A DNA stretch of 64,000 nucleotides from Rossellomorea aquimaris (GCF_008180865.1 NZ_VTEX01000002.1:558001-622000), one strand, 5' to 3'; positions 25,928 to 34,843 are shown, counted from the stretch's first letter. Notes: a model not told the origin generated them from the letters alone. Made by a program: numbers and translations.

Positions 25928-26171
25928 TCCGTGTTTTCTCTCCCCTATCAAACTATATTTTCACTAACCGTTCATCTTAAATTATTTCCGTTATTCTGTT
26001 ATAAAGCAATTGGGTTATTGCAGGCACCTTGGATATAGGCACCATCGTTTATATGTGCAAAAAACGACACAAATCAACATAAACTCCATGCCTGATTAAC
26101 CCAATAATTTTCATTCAAAAGACTTAAAAGTATTGAAAAACATTATTGCTACTTCCGACGCACAAAAAAAA

Positions 26172-26200
26172 GAAGCAAGAGGACCGTCCCCTTGCTTCCT
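26172..26200. repeat. Palindromic element, copy 6 (short form)
   Basis: GAAGCAAGAGGACCGTCCC..TTGCTTC, eight bases from the stop of the dihydroxyacetone kinase gene at 26208. Read on the minus strand it is followed by TTTTTTTGTG, so it looks like a working terminator. Confidence 0.75.
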
Positions 26201-26207
26201 TCCATTT

Positions 26208-27965
26208 TTACTTCAAACTCCCCGAAAGCTCCGTAAAGATAACCCCCAGCGCATAGGCACCGGCATCCGGATGACCGAGGCTTCTTTCCCCTACGGTACC
26301 GGCACGTCCCATCCGGGCAACGATTTCCTTGGTTTTCTCGGCTCCTTCTACAGCGGCCGCTGCTCCTTTTTCAAAAGCAGTCTTGAAGTCATCACCGTTT
26401 GCGGCGCATTCTGACCAGGAATCCGCACAAGGAACGAGTGCATCCACGAGTGTTTTGTCGCCGACCTCTGCCCCTCTGCCGAAGGATCTTTCGCCTGTAT
26501 CCTGGATTCCCTTCACGGCAGCCTGCAGCATATTAGCGAATTCTTCCACGGTCAGCTCCATTCGATCTTCTGCCGCTTTCCCTGCAGCCCGGAATGCAGA
26601 TCCCCATATCGGACCGGAAGCACCACCGCAGTATTCCATGATAACCATGGAACTTGCGTCTAAAAAGCTGCCGATTGTGAGATTATCCTGACTCAGGATA
26701 TCTTTCCACTCCCGTTTCAATTGCTTGAAGCCTTTGGAGACGCTCATTCCGAAATCTCCGTCCCCTGCATGTGAATCCAATTCACAGAAAGGTACTTCAT
26801 TCTTAATAATGATGTCGCTCATTTTATCCACGAGGTAGATCACGTTATCAAGTGTTGCCTTATTATTCTTGATCACAGCATACTCTTCCGGCGTTTCCAC
26901 CTCGAATGATACCGGCTTCGTTTCATCATCTTCCTCGAGGTCGATGTACTCCACACCCGGTACCGGTCCGTCCACTCTGAACGCAGGCGCAGTACTCTCG
27001 CTTGACAGCAATGTTTTCAACTCTTCGTCGAGCTTCATTACGGTCAGGGAAACGCCTTCCATATCGATGCTTGTCATGTAATTGCCGACAAACGCACGGT
27101 TAATCGCAATCTTTTTACCCGATAAGATTCTGGTAACGGCATGGTTGAAAAGATAGAGTTCTTGCAAGGGCGTACCCCCAAAGCCGTTTACTAGGATCGC
27201 GATTTCGGAAGAATCCCCATCTTCTATTTTCAGATCCTTCAGAAGGTCGCTCACCATACGCTGTGCCAATTCATCAGCGGACGCGATTTTTTCCCGTCTT
27301 GTCCCCGGCTCTCCGTGAATCCCGACGCCATATTCGATTTCATCATCATCCAATTTGAAAGTCGGAGATCCACTGGCTGGGACGGTACAGGATGTCAGTG
27401 CGAAGCCAATGCTGCGGACATTTTCAGCAGCCTTCTCTGCCACGGCTTTGACTTCCATCAAGTCCTTGCCTTCTTCAGCAGCCGCTCCGGCTATTTTATG
27501 TACCAACACGGTTCCTGCGACACCACGGCGCCCCACTGTATAAAGGCTGTCTTCCACGGCAATATCATCATCGACTTTGACATATTCCACAGGGATGCCA
27601 TCCTCTAAAGCCAAGTGAGCCGCATTTTTAAAATTCATGATATCCCCGCTGTAATTCTTAATGACCAAGAGGGCTCCCTTTTTACCGGTTGTTGCTTTAA
27701 TCGCCTGATAGACCTGGATCTGCGAAGGCGACGCAAACACATCACCACACACAGCAGCATCGAGCATCCCTTTCCCCACAAGTCCCGCATGTGCAGGCTC
27801 ATGTCCGCTTCCCCCGCCACTGATCAAGGTTACCTTATTTTCATTTAAATCCTTTTTCTTCATGACCTTGTACTTTTTCATAAACTCGAGCTCCGGATGA
27901 GCCATAGCCATCCCATTGCACATTTCCACGACCAAATCTTCAGGTTTGTTCATGACTTTCTTCAT
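26208..27965 (-). CDS. dhaK: Dihydroxyacetone kinase, fused DhaK-DhaL (ATP-dependent type)
   Basis: 585 residues, the single-chain form. The DhaK domain (1 to about 330) has GGGSGHEPAHAGLVGKGM and GVGIHGEPGT with the His that binds dihydroxyacetone covalently. The DhaL domain (about 370-585) has DSHAGDGDFGMSVSKG, the Asp-rich Mg-ATP site. A fused chain means it uses ATP and not the PTS-linked DhaM. It makes dihydroxyacetone phosphate for glycolysis. AGGAGGAG precedes the ATG. It stands alone, with no glycerol dehydrogenase beside it. Confidence 0.94.
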   Translation of the reverse strand: MKKVMNKPEDLVVEMCNGMAMAHPELEFMKKYKVMKKKDLNENKVTLISGGGSGHEPAHAGLVGKGMLDAAVCGDVFASPSQIQVYQAIKATTGKKGALLVIKNYSGDIMNFKNAAHLALEDGIPVEYVKVDDDIAVEDSLYTVGRRGVAGTVLVHKIAGAAAEEGKDLMEVKAVAEKAAENVRSIGFALTSCTVPASGSPTFKLDDDEIEYGVGIHGEPGTRREKIASADELAQRMVSDLLKDLKIEDGDSSEIAILVNGFGGTPLQELYLFNHAVTRILSGKKIAINRAFVGNYMTSIDMEGVSLTVMKLDEELKTLLSSESTAPAFRVDGPVPGVEYIDLEEDDETKPVSFEVETPEEYAVIKNNKATLDNVIYLVDKMSDIIIKNEVPFCELDSHAGDGDFGMSVSKGFKQLKREWKDILSQDNLTIGSFLDASSMVIMEYCGGASGPIWGSAFRAAGKAAEDRMELTVEEFANMLQAAVKGIQDTGERSFGRGAEVGDKTLVDALVPCADSWSECAANGDDFKTAFEKGAAAAVEGAEKTKEIVARMGRAGTVGERSLGHPDAGAYALGVIFTELSGSLK

Positions 27966-28403
27966 TAATAACTCCTCCTCTAGCTTTTAGTTTCTCAAAT
28001 TATCTCACTGCAAATGTTAAAACGAAAGCATATCATCTTATAGGACAAAATCTGCTACGGTCAATATTTCTTTCTCTATTCTATAACCGTTTTTGAGATG
28101 ATTGAAAACAGGTTCCTTAGAGAATATACTTAATCACCATTCTTAGTTTTTTTCTTAAACCACTTTCATCTCACCCACAGAAGCAGAGTCGGAACCGTCC
28201 CCATGTAACCCCTTTGCATACCGAAAATCCATTTTTCCATTTACCATGCTATTTATTTTATTATGTAGTTTTCTTTTCACCCATGTTAAGAAAATTGGGG
28301 CTGACCTCCTACTAAAAATTGGTGAAATCTGCTGAATCTTCCCCACTTATTGAAATATTCAATTAATAAACATCCTTTTGTCCCGGGAATGACGACCCTC
28401 CTG
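27966..28403. other. Intergenic region between dhaK and phoD
   Basis: Divergent promoter region of about 440 bases. It holds a decayed palindrome fragment (28180-28206: CAGAAGCAGAGTCGGAACCGTCCCC) and otherwise AT-rich sequence. Short frames here have no ribosome sites and are not convincing. Confidence 0.4.
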
Positions 28404-28457
28404 TTCTATCCTCTGTTTACATTCATTTACAGTACCTTAAAAATGGTCTCCTATACT
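28404..28457 (+). promoter_or_regulatory. PhoP-box-like direct repeats and -10 of the phoD operon
   Basis: TTCTAT (28404), TTTACA (28416) and TTTACA (28426) lie at 10-12 base spacing, as in B. subtilis PhoP boxes (tandem TT-A/T/C-ACA). A -10 hexamer TATACT follows at 28452-28457. There is no good -35, as expected for a promoter activated by PhoP. It would turn the operon on in phosphate starvation. Confidence 0.6.
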
Positions 28458-28500
28458 ATGAACTGTTCGATTCAATAGATTCATGAAGGGAGACATCCGC

Positions 28501-30255
28501 ATGACAAATGATAGATCGATGGAAAATTGGATTCAAAAACTGAATGAAGAGACCTTACATAAAGGGGTCGACCGTCGCAGCTTCCTCCAAGGGGCGGGGA
28601 AAGTCGCCGGCATTTCTTTAGGGATGGTGATGGCTCAATCGATGGGTGGTTTTTCTGTCTCTGCAGAAGAAGCCGGGTTGGAGGATTATCCGTTTTTACT
28701 CGGGGTAGCTTCTGGTGACCCGCTCCCGGATAGCGTCGTATTATGGACACGTTTAGCCACCGACCCCCTTAATGGCGGCGGCATGCCTGATCGGAACATT
28801 CCAGTGAAGTGGGAAATCGCGAAAGATGAACATTTCCGTCGTATTGTTCAGCGCGGTACGGAAGTTGCAAGTTCTGCCCTCGCTCACTCCGTTCATGCAG
28901 AAGTTGGGAACCTGGAAGCAGGTACGGTGTACTATTACCGGTTCAAAGTCGGGAAGGATTACAGTCCGATCGGGAAAACGAAAACCCTTCCTGCCCTGAA
29001 TGCAGACGTCGCAAGCCTGACTTTCGCCTTTGCTTCCTGCCAGCAATATGAGCATGGCTATTATACTGCCTATAAGCACATGGCCAAAGAAGACCTTGAT
29101 CTCGTTTTCCATCTTGGCGACTACATTTATGAATACGGTCCTGATGAGTATGTAGCAAGTACAGGAAACGTACGACACCATAAAGGTCCTGAAATCCGTT
29201 CGTTAGAGGACTACCGAAACCGTCATGCACAATACCGCTCAGACGCGGACCTGCAGGCTGCTCATGCGACTTTCCCTTGGGTTGTCACATGGGATGACCA
29301 TGAAGTGGAAAACAACTATGCTGACATGATCCCGGAAAAAGGCCAGTCTGTGGAAGAGTTTGTGAACCGGCGTGTGGCTGCCTACCAAGCCTACTATGAA
29401 CATATGCCGTTAAGAAGATCGTCGATGCCACATGGAGTGGACATGCAGCTCTACCGTCAGTTCTCATACGGGAACTTAGCGAATTTCATGGTGCTCGATT
29501 CCCGTCAGTATCGTTCAGATCAAGCGAATGGAGATAAAAGCTCTCCCCAGACGGCAGAATCCCTGGATCCTTCACGCACATTGCTGGGCGGCGAGCAGGA
29601 ACAATGGATCCTTGATCATCTTGGCAAATCGACTGCCTCCTGGAATGTACTTGCCCAGCAAATCTTTTTTGCCAAAAGGAATTATGGTCCAAGCCCTGAT
29701 CAACCTCGTTACAGCATGGATGGCTGGGATGGCTACACGCCTGCAAGGGAGCGCATCACGGAATTTGCCCGTAAAGAAAACATGGATAACTTGATTGTCC
29801 TGACAGGTGATGTACACGCGAACTGGGCTTCCAATCTCCTGGCAGACTTTGATGATCCGTCTTCCCACATGCTTGGAGCCGAGTTTGTCGGCACGTCGAT
29901 CACATCAGGTGGAAACGGGGCAGACAAGCGCGCAGACACGGACCGCATTCTTGCCCAGAACGAACATATTAAATTTTTCAACGATTATCGCGGGTATGTC
30001 CGCTGTCATGTCACGCCGAACGAGTGGAGAGCAGATTATCGTGTGGTTCCATTCGTCTCGAGTCCCGGTGCAGATATTTCAACCAGAGCATCATTTGTTT
30101 ACGAGAAAGATTCAGAAGGGCTGAAGGAAATATCAACGTCAACCGTTCCTCAAGGGAAACCAATGTCGACTGAGGTGGAAGAGGATCGTCATGAAGCGCA
30201 CACCCGAGCCCATAAAAAACAAGCTCAAAAAGGCAAACACATGCAAATGAACTAG
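28501..30255 (+). CDS. phoD: Alkaline phosphatase/phosphodiesterase PhoD (Tat-exported)
   Basis: 584 residues from ATG 28501, behind GAAGGGAG. The N-terminus has the twin-arginine motif DRRSFLQGAGK (about residues 23-33) and a moderately hydrophobic core ending SVSAEE. The metallophosphoesterase domain shows FASCQQYEHGYY, HLGDYIYEYG, TWDDHEVENNY and LTGDVHANW, the metal and phosphate ligands of PhoD. It cleaves phosphomonoesters and diesters such as teichoic acid outside the cell, using Fe and Ca by family. It is the first gene of a phosphatase-Tat operon. Confidence 0.95.
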   Translation: MTNDRSMENWIQKLNEETLHKGVDRRSFLQGAGKVAGISLGMVMAQSMGGFSVSAEEAGLEDYPFLLGVASGDPLPDSVVLWTRLATDPLNGGGMPDRNIPVKWEIAKDEHFRRIVQRGTEVASSALAHSVHAEVGNLEAGTVYYYRFKVGKDYSPIGKTKTLPALNADVASLTFAFASCQQYEHGYYTAYKHMAKEDLDLVFHLGDYIYEYGPDEYVASTGNVRHHKGPEIRSLEDYRNRHAQYRSDADLQAAHATFPWVVTWDDHEVENNYADMIPEKGQSVEEFVNRRVAAYQAYYEHMPLRRSSMPHGVDMQLYRQFSYGNLANFMVLDSRQYRSDQANGDKSSPQTAESLDPSRTLLGGEQEQWILDHLGKSTASWNVLAQQIFFAKRNYGPSPDQPRYSMDGWDGYTPARERITEFARKENMDNLIVLTGDVHANWASNLLADFDDPSSHMLGAEFVGTSITSGGNGADKRADTDRILAQNEHIKFFNDYRGYVRCHVTPNEWRADYRVVPFVSSPGADISTRASFVYEKDSEGLKEISTSTVPQGKPMSTEVEEDRHEAHTRAHKKQAQKGKHMQMN

Positions 30256-30274
30256 CACCAAGGAGGCTGAGGCC

Positions 30275-31039
30275 ATGAAAAATCGCAACCAGCAGCTGAT
30301 TGGACATTTGGAAGAGCTCAGGAGCCGGGCCATTAAAACCGTACTCGCCTTCATTGGTTTCCTTATAGTGGGGATGGCTTTTATGAAACCGATCTACGGG
30401 TGGCTGATCAGGGATTTAGACATGAAGCTTGCGATTCTCGGACCGAGTGAGATTCTTTGGGTGTATTTGATGATTGCCGCTGTCTTCTCACTGGCTGCAA
30501 CCATTCCTGTCGCTGCCTACCAAATATGGCGGTTTGTCGCTCCGGGTCTGAGTCCGACAGAAAGAAAAGTCACCTTACGCTTCATACCAGCACTGTTCTT
30601 TTTGTTCATTTCCGGGATTGGGTTCGGTTACTTTTTACTTTTTCCCATCGTCCTGAATTTCTTGACCACCCTGTCAGCCAGCCAATTTGAAACGATGTTC
30701 ACGGCGGAAAAATACTTCCGGTTTATGCTGCACCTTACTCTCCCTTTTGGATTGTTATTTGAAATGCCTTTAGTGATCGTCTTTCTGACGGTACTTGGCA
30801 TTTTGGATCCAGCCAAATTGAAAAAATCAAGAAGGATCGCCTATTTTTTACTGATTGTCATTTCCGTGTTGATTACGCCGCCGGATTTCCTGTCGGATGT
30901 ACTCGTCATCTTGCCGCTTCTTCTTTTATATGAAATCAGCATTACATGTTCAACGATCGCCTATAAGAAACGTGCTTCTCAATCGACGGAGTCACATGCA
31001 GGTCAAGAGAATTTAGTTCTAAGGAGTGAAAAAACGTGA
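30275..31039 (+). CDS. tatC: Twin-arginine translocase subunit TatC
   Basis: 254 residues with six membrane helices. Signature stretches include HLEELRSRAIKT at the N-terminus and the SPTERK and FGLLFEMPLVIVFL segments. AAGGAGG precedes the ATG, 19 bases after phoD. With TatA below it forms the receptor and pore of a Tat pathway which, as with TatCd/TatAd of B. subtilis, is probably devoted to the phosphatases encoded alongside it. Confidence 0.95.
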   Translation: MKNRNQQLIGHLEELRSRAIKTVLAFIGFLIVGMAFMKPIYGWLIRDLDMKLAILGPSEILWVYLMIAAVFSLAATIPVAAYQIWRFVAPGLSPTERKVTLRFIPALFFLFISGIGFGYFLLFPIVLNFLTTLSASQFETMFTAEKYFRFMLHLTLPFGLLFEMPLVIVFLTVLGILDPAKLKKSRRIAYFLLIVISVLITPPDFLSDVLVILPLLLLYEISITCSTIAYKKRASQSTESHAGQENLVLRSEKT

Positions 31040-32469
31040 ATAAACACGATATGAACAGAAGAGACTTTCTGAAAGCAAGCGGGATCAGTACAGCTGCCCT
31101 TGCCCTCGGCAGCACTGGATTGATGTCTTTCGGTGGAAATAAAGCATTTGCCGGCACGTCGAAAAATAGTAAAGCAGCCGGCGGGTATGGGCCGCTTGTC
31201 AAGGACCCTGGCGGAGTGATGGATCTTCCCCGCGGTTTCCAGTACCGGATCATTTCAGAGGAAGGCGGGACATTATCCGATGGCAGACCCGTCCCAGCCA
31301 AGTTCGATGGGATGGCCGCCTATAGTGGTCCCCATAACTCCACCATCCTCGTGAGAAACCATGAATTGAGCGGAAATAGTCCATATCCCGTGATCGGGAA
31401 AAATCCTTACCGTCGTGAAGAGTCGGGCGGGACAACTTCCTTGGTGATCGGTCCTGACCGCCAAGTCATGAAGGAATATGTCTCTTCCTCCGGTACCATC
31501 CGTAACTGCGCAGGCGGAGCGACTCCATGGGGCACATGGCTCACATGTGAAGAAACGCTTGCAGAAGGTCATGGCTATGTGTTTGAAGTCGATCCACACA
31601 ACCCAGAAAACAACATCTCAAAAACCCCGATCCGCGACATGGGTGCCTTTTCCCATGAAGCCACGGCCATTGACCCGGCAACAGGAATCGTCTATTTAAC
31701 CGAAGACGCCGGTCCCAGTTACTTGTATCGCTTCCTTCCGAACGACCGCAGTCAAAGGGTCGGTGCCCTGCAAAAAGGCGGAAAGCTTCAAGCGGCAGCC
31801 TTCGAAGAGATGAGCCGAGACGAAACAAGCTCTTTCCATACCGGTCAGAAATTCGGGATTGTATGGAAGGATGTCAATCCAGAGAAACCGACCCTTGATG
31901 CAGGCAGACAAGGATGCATTGCCTTCAGCCGTCTCGAGGGGGCTTATTTTGAAGGCGGCGTGTTCTGGTTTGATGATACATCCGCCGGGGATAAAGATCT
32001 GGGCCGTGTTTACCGCTATATCCCGGCCACCAACACACTGGAGCTTTTCTATGAATCTACTGCGCAGAATGACCTTGAAATGCCTGATAATATTTGCATC
32101 ACACCATGGGGAGACCTGTGGATCGCGGAAGACGGCGGTGGAGTCGATCGTGTCATCGGGATGACACCAGAAGGCGAAACGTACGTGTTCGCAGAAAATA
32201 AAGTGAACAATTCTGAGCTTGCAGGACCAACGTTCTCTACAGACGGCCGAACATTCTTCATCAATATTCAATCACCCGGCATGACCTTTGCGATCTGGGG
32301 ACCATTCGCCAGAAAAAATGCATCCCGTAGAAGGCTGATGGGCCATGCTGCACCGCCGGCCGCCTACGCACCGAAAATTTCAGACACACTATCGGCCTTT
32401 GCCGAAGTCCAGGGAATGTCAGACCTAGAAGCAGCTGCATTCGCACGCCACGGCATGCCCATTCTATAA
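31036..32469 (+). CDS. phoX: PhoX-type alkaline phosphatase (DUF839), Tat-exported
   Basis: 477 residues. The GTG at 31036 overlaps the tatC stop by four bases and has AAGGAG nine bases upstream. The signal NRRDFLKASGISTAALALG is a canonical Tat leader. Downstream are PRGFQYRIISEEG, RNHELSG, CAGGATPWGTWLTCEE and MPDNICITPWGDLWIAEDG, blocks shared by PhoX-like calcium/iron phosphatases. Placement between tatC and tatA shows it is a second substrate of the local translocase. The symbol rests on the family, not on tested activity. Confidence 0.86.
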   Translation: MNKHDMNRRDFLKASGISTAALALGSTGLMSFGGNKAFAGTSKNSKAAGGYGPLVKDPGGVMDLPRGFQYRIISEEGGTLSDGRPVPAKFDGMAAYSGPHNSTILVRNHELSGNSPYPVIGKNPYRREESGGTTSLVIGPDRQVMKEYVSSSGTIRNCAGGATPWGTWLTCEETLAEGHGYVFEVDPHNPENNISKTPIRDMGAFSHEATAIDPATGIVYLTEDAGPSYLYRFLPNDRSQRVGALQKGGKLQAAAFEEMSRDETSSFHTGQKFGIVWKDVNPEKPTLDAGRQGCIAFSRLEGAYFEGGVFWFDDTSAGDKDLGRVYRYIPATNTLELFYESTAQNDLEMPDNICITPWGDLWIAEDGGGVDRVIGMTPEGETYVFAENKVNNSELAGPTFSTDGRTFFINIQSPGMTFAIWGPFARKNASRRRLMGHAAPPAAYAPKISDTLSAFAEVQGMSDLEAAAFARHGMPIL

Positions 32470-32490
32470 ACATATCAGGAGGCGGAAATT

Positions 32491-32724
32491 ATGCTAACCA
32501 ATATCGGAATCCCAGGATTAATCCTTGTCCTAGTCATCGCGTTGATCATCTTCGGACCTTCCAAACTGCCAGAAATCGGACGTGCTTTCGGAAGCACATT
32601 AAAAGAATTCAAAAGTGCTACCAGCGATCTTATGAATGGAAACGATCAAGAGAAGACTACTTCTGCAGACGAAGGTCAACGACTGAAAGCCGTGGAAAAA
32701 GACAAACAACATACAGGCAGCTGA
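32491..32724 (+). CDS. tatA: Twin-arginine translocase subunit TatA
   Basis: 77 residues: one N-terminal helix (about 5-22), then the hinge [14 protein letters not shown] and an amphipathic helix, then an acidic tail. AGGAGG precedes the ATG. It closes the phoD-tatC-phoX-tatA operon and is followed directly by a terminator. Confidence 0.95.
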   Translation: MLTNIGIPGLILVLVIALIIFGPSKLPEIGRAFGSTLKEFKSATSDLMNGNDQEKTTSADEGQRLKAVEKDKQHTGS

Positions 32725-32735
32725 TATTTATCATT

Positions 32736-32772
32736 AAAAAGCGTCCAGGGTTATTTACTCTGGACGTTTTTT
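32736..32772 (+). terminator. Terminator of the phoD-tat operon
   Basis: Stem CGTCCAG/CTGGACG (32742-32748 with 32760-32766) flanked by AAAAA and TTTTTT, so it could act in both directions. It lies 12 bases after the tatA stop. Confidence 0.88.
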
Positions 32773-32792
32773 GATAATGGAAATCCATTTCT

Positions 32793-32890
32793 TTACCTTT
32801 GACCGTTCTCCTCTTTTTCTTTCAAATAGTTTTCATATACCTCTTTTGCCTTATCCGTTTTCGGCATTTTCTTTAATATTTTATGGAGAC
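32793..32890 (-). pseudogene. 3' remnant of a truncated gene
   Basis: A coding-like stretch encodes RLHKILKKMPKTDKAKEVYE and a further acidic helix ending GQR before a TAA at 32793-32795. It has no start and its upstream side is cut off at palindromic element copy 8. The parent family is not recognised. Confidence 0.35.
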
Positions 32891-32896
32891 GGTTCA

Positions 32897-32970
32897 GAAG
32901 CACGGTGACGGTTCTGATGCTTGATGCTTCCTATCAATGTAAAAAGAAGCACGAGATTTGTCCCCGAGCT
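32897..32970. repeat. Palindromic element, copy 8
   Basis: GAAGCACGGTGACGGTTCTGATGCTT and GAAGCACGAGATTTGTCCCCGAGC around AATGTAAAAA. It divides a gene remnant from the frameshifted gene at 33011-33297. Confidence 0.75.
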
Positions 32971-33010
32971 CCCTTATCACCTAGTTACTTATTGTTTCTT
33001 TCAGCGGTAG

Positions 33011-33297
33011 TTAACTTAGCTTCTTATATTTCTCATATAAATCTAATAATTGTTTTCCAAGTTCACTATTAAATCCCCCGAGTCAGCAATAGTTCTTGGA
33101 TATGACGGGATATGGATTTTGCCTCTAATCATTAGTTCGATATCTTGATAGAAACTTTCAAGTTGACTTATAGTCCCATCTTTACCTTGACCTAATTGGT
33201 GTGCTTTAATTTCACACTCTAGCTTCAATTTCACTTTTTCAGCTTCCTTTATAAAGTTTACGGTTTTATTAAGCTGTCTAGGTTCGTTATATACCAT
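33011..33297 (-). pseudogene. Small alpha-helical protein with frameshift in a C-run
   Basis: ATG 33297 (GGAGG upstream) opens a frame that stops at 33043 after 84 residues. At the run of five C at 33075-33079 (G on the coding strand) the other frame reads on as FNSELGKQLLDLYEKYKKLS to a TAA at 33011-33013, which looks more protein-like than the short tail. One more G in the run would restore about 95 residues. It is the last gene of the LXG locus; the family is not recognised. It may be an orphan immunity gene. Confidence 0.55.
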
Positions 33298-33349
33298 TGT
33301 TCTAAGCCTCCAATATATGGTTTACCCGTTTGAAGGTGCGGACCTGAAA

Positions 33350-33413
33350 CGCGTGGAAGGTTCTGATGCTTTCTACCAATGTAAAAAGAAGCACAAGATC
33401 CGTCCCTGTGCAT
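33350..33413. repeat. Palindromic element, copy 9 (degenerate)
   Basis: GCGTGGAAGGTTCTGATGCTTTC, then AATGTAAAAA, then GAAGCACAAGATCCGTCCCTGTGC. It separates the immunity-like gene at 33445 from the small gene at 33297. Confidence 0.65.
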
Positions 33414-33444
33414 CACGTCCCATCAACCACTCCATAAATTTCCT

Positions 33445-34044
33445 TTACTTAATAAAGATCTCAATATCATCATCATCAAATTCATTTTCTAATACTCCAT
33501 TTTCTATATATATCTTCTCAACTACTTTAAGTAGGTGAAGGGAATATGTCAGTTTGTACATTGCAAAAATACCCCTTTCGAAATTTAAGGGCATCGTAGA
33601 AAATCTAATCTTTTCTTTTTGATCAATATAACTTACTACCAGCTTACTATCTAGCACCTCGGCAACAATTGATTGAGGTCTCATTTTATTGAAACTATAA
33701 CATTCCTCCCTAATGCCTAAAGAATCAAAGAACTTTTTCGTTTCTTCAAAGGTTCTCATATTTCTAATAGGATTATTTGGAAAATGAATTTTTTCAAAAT
33801 AGAGTTTCTTCAACGTCTTTAAAAATTTAATTGCTGCCTCTTTATAATGGAATTTTTTTATTTTTTCTCTTTCAGGGGAAGGCCTATTTTCAAAGTTCAT
33901 CTCTGAATAATACCATTCTTTATTACTAGCCTCTATTTGATTATAATTTTCATAGTATCCTGTTTGTTCTCTTATTGATGCATCATCTACAATTAGCTTA
34001 ATACCTAATTCTTTACAAATATGTAGTAACTGTTTTGTATTCAA
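33445..34044 (-). CDS. Immunity-like protein 3 of the LXG locus
   Basis: 199 residues from TTG 34044 (GAAGGGAAG upstream); the frame is open to a TTG at 34068. It resembles the protein at 34996-35628: EAAIKFLKTLKKLYFEKI, STMPLNFERGIFAMYKL and the acidic end DDDDIEIF match EAAVYFLMNRLSAFYFAKR, STLPISKKRALFFAFKKL and TDEDISVF. It begins just after a leftover toxin tip, mirroring the intact toxin-immunity pair. Base composition is AT-rich compared with the flanking metabolic genes. The immunity role is inferred from position and similarity. Confidence 0.75.
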   Translation of the reverse strand: MNTKQLLHICKELGIKLIVDDASIREQTGYYENYNQIEASNKEWYYSEMNFENRPSPEREKIKKFHYKEAAIKFLKTLKKLYFEKIHFPNNPIRNMRTFEETKKFFDSLGIREECYSFNKMRPQSIVAEVLDSKLVVSYIDQKEKIRFSTMPLNFERGIFAMYKLTYSLHLLKVVEKIYIENGVLENEFDDDDIEIFIK

Positions 34045-34060
34045 GGAAATCTTCCCTTCG

Positions 34061-34147
34061 TTACTCAATTATTTTCTCGATATACCCGTAGTCTAACAAA
34101 TTTTCTACTGTTGCTTCTACCATATTTCCGTAGTCATCCATGAATCC
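34061..34147 (-). pseudogene. Orphan TNT toxin C-terminal tip
   Basis: About 28 codons ending in TAA at 34061-34063 encode MDDYGNMVEATVENLLDYGY and a few more residues. The intact toxin ends DVDSGEMVEATVENLERLGY plus six residues, so this is the end of a second, related TNT toxin. It has no start and is cut at its upstream side by palindromic element copy 10. The immunity-like gene 3 begins at or just after its stop. Confidence 0.85.
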
Positions 34148-34152
34148 CGTGG

Positions 34153-34219
34153 AGCACGGGGACGGTTCTGGTGCTTCCTCTTAATGTAAAAAGAAGCACG
34201 AGATCCGTCCCCGTGCTTC
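34153..34219. repeat. Palindromic element, copy 10 (best preserved)
   Basis: 25-base left arm AGCACGGGGACGGTTCTGG.. (34153-34177) pairs with 34193-34217 with only two mismatches, around CTCTTAATGTAAAAA. It cuts the orphan toxin tip on one side and ends 16 bases from the stop of the gene at 34235 on the other. Confidence 0.88.
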
Positions 34220-34234
34220 ATATATTTGCATTCT

Positions 34235-34843
34235 TTACCCCAAAAGATATAATTCTTTTAGAGTTTCTATAAAATCAGGATCATTTTTCACTTCAGTCTT
34301 ATTAATAGAATCATAAAATTGGCTTAGTTTAATAGAAAAATTGTATAGAACAATCGTAGCACTATTCAAGTTTCTAGATTCAGCTATATAAATCTTAGAG
34401 TCACTTTTACCTAAGAATAAAACATTATACCTATCATTTATGCTTTTTTCTAAAATTATCTTATTTGGCGTAAGTTTAAAAAACGCATAATATTGTTCAT
34501 CTGAAAAAGTTCTTAAGGTCTTTTGAATATCATTTAATGATGCTGCACTTTCAATCTCATTCCGACCATTTGTATTATGTTTTCTCACTTCTAACTTACT
34601 TTTCGAAAAAAAATATAAGGCTATTACGGATTTATATTTATCTGAAAATACATCTACTTTGTATTCTTTTCCTCTAACAACTTCAAAAAGCTCATAATGA
34701 TTATTTACTTCATTTAGAGTTAATTTAACAATAGTTTCAGGATATTCTTCTCCATTTACTGGTGCGACGCAAATAAGATCTTTTTCCTTTTTGACCACTT
34801 TAAATTCTGTTTCAATTAAATGATATATACCATTTATGTCCAA
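34235..34843 (-). CDS. Immunity-like protein 2 of the LXG locus
   Basis: 202 residues from TTG 34843 with GAGGTG eight bases upstream. It has the same length and the same pattern as the other two (an N-terminal beta-rich half, then helices, then a strand pair RYNVLFLGKSDSKIYIAES and a final helix), but identity is low. AT-rich. Tandem genes of this sort after an LXG toxin usually encode immunity proteins, including spares against rival toxins. No enzymatic motif is visible. Confidence 0.72.
   Translation of the reverse strand: MDINGIYHLIETEFKVVKKEKDLICVAPVNGEEYPETIVKLTLNEVNNHYELFEVVRGKEYKVDVFSDKYKSVIALYFFSKSKLEVRKHNTNGRNEIESAASLNDIQKTLRTFSDEQYYAFFKLTPNKIILEKSINDRYNVLFLGKSDSKIYIAESRNLNSATIVLYNFSIKLSQFYDSINKTEVKNDPDFIETLKELYLLG

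Noticed and set aside
28753..30354. Several long minus-strand frames opposite phoD and tatC
   Set aside because: They mirror the codon structure of the coding strand, lack ribosome sites and have improbable composition rich in Cys, His and Arg.
33298..33349. Possible second toxin tip (FHAFQVRTFKRVNHILEA) before the frameshifted small gene
   Set aside because: The frame ends just before the small gene's ATG as a toxin would, but the match to any toxin is too short to support.
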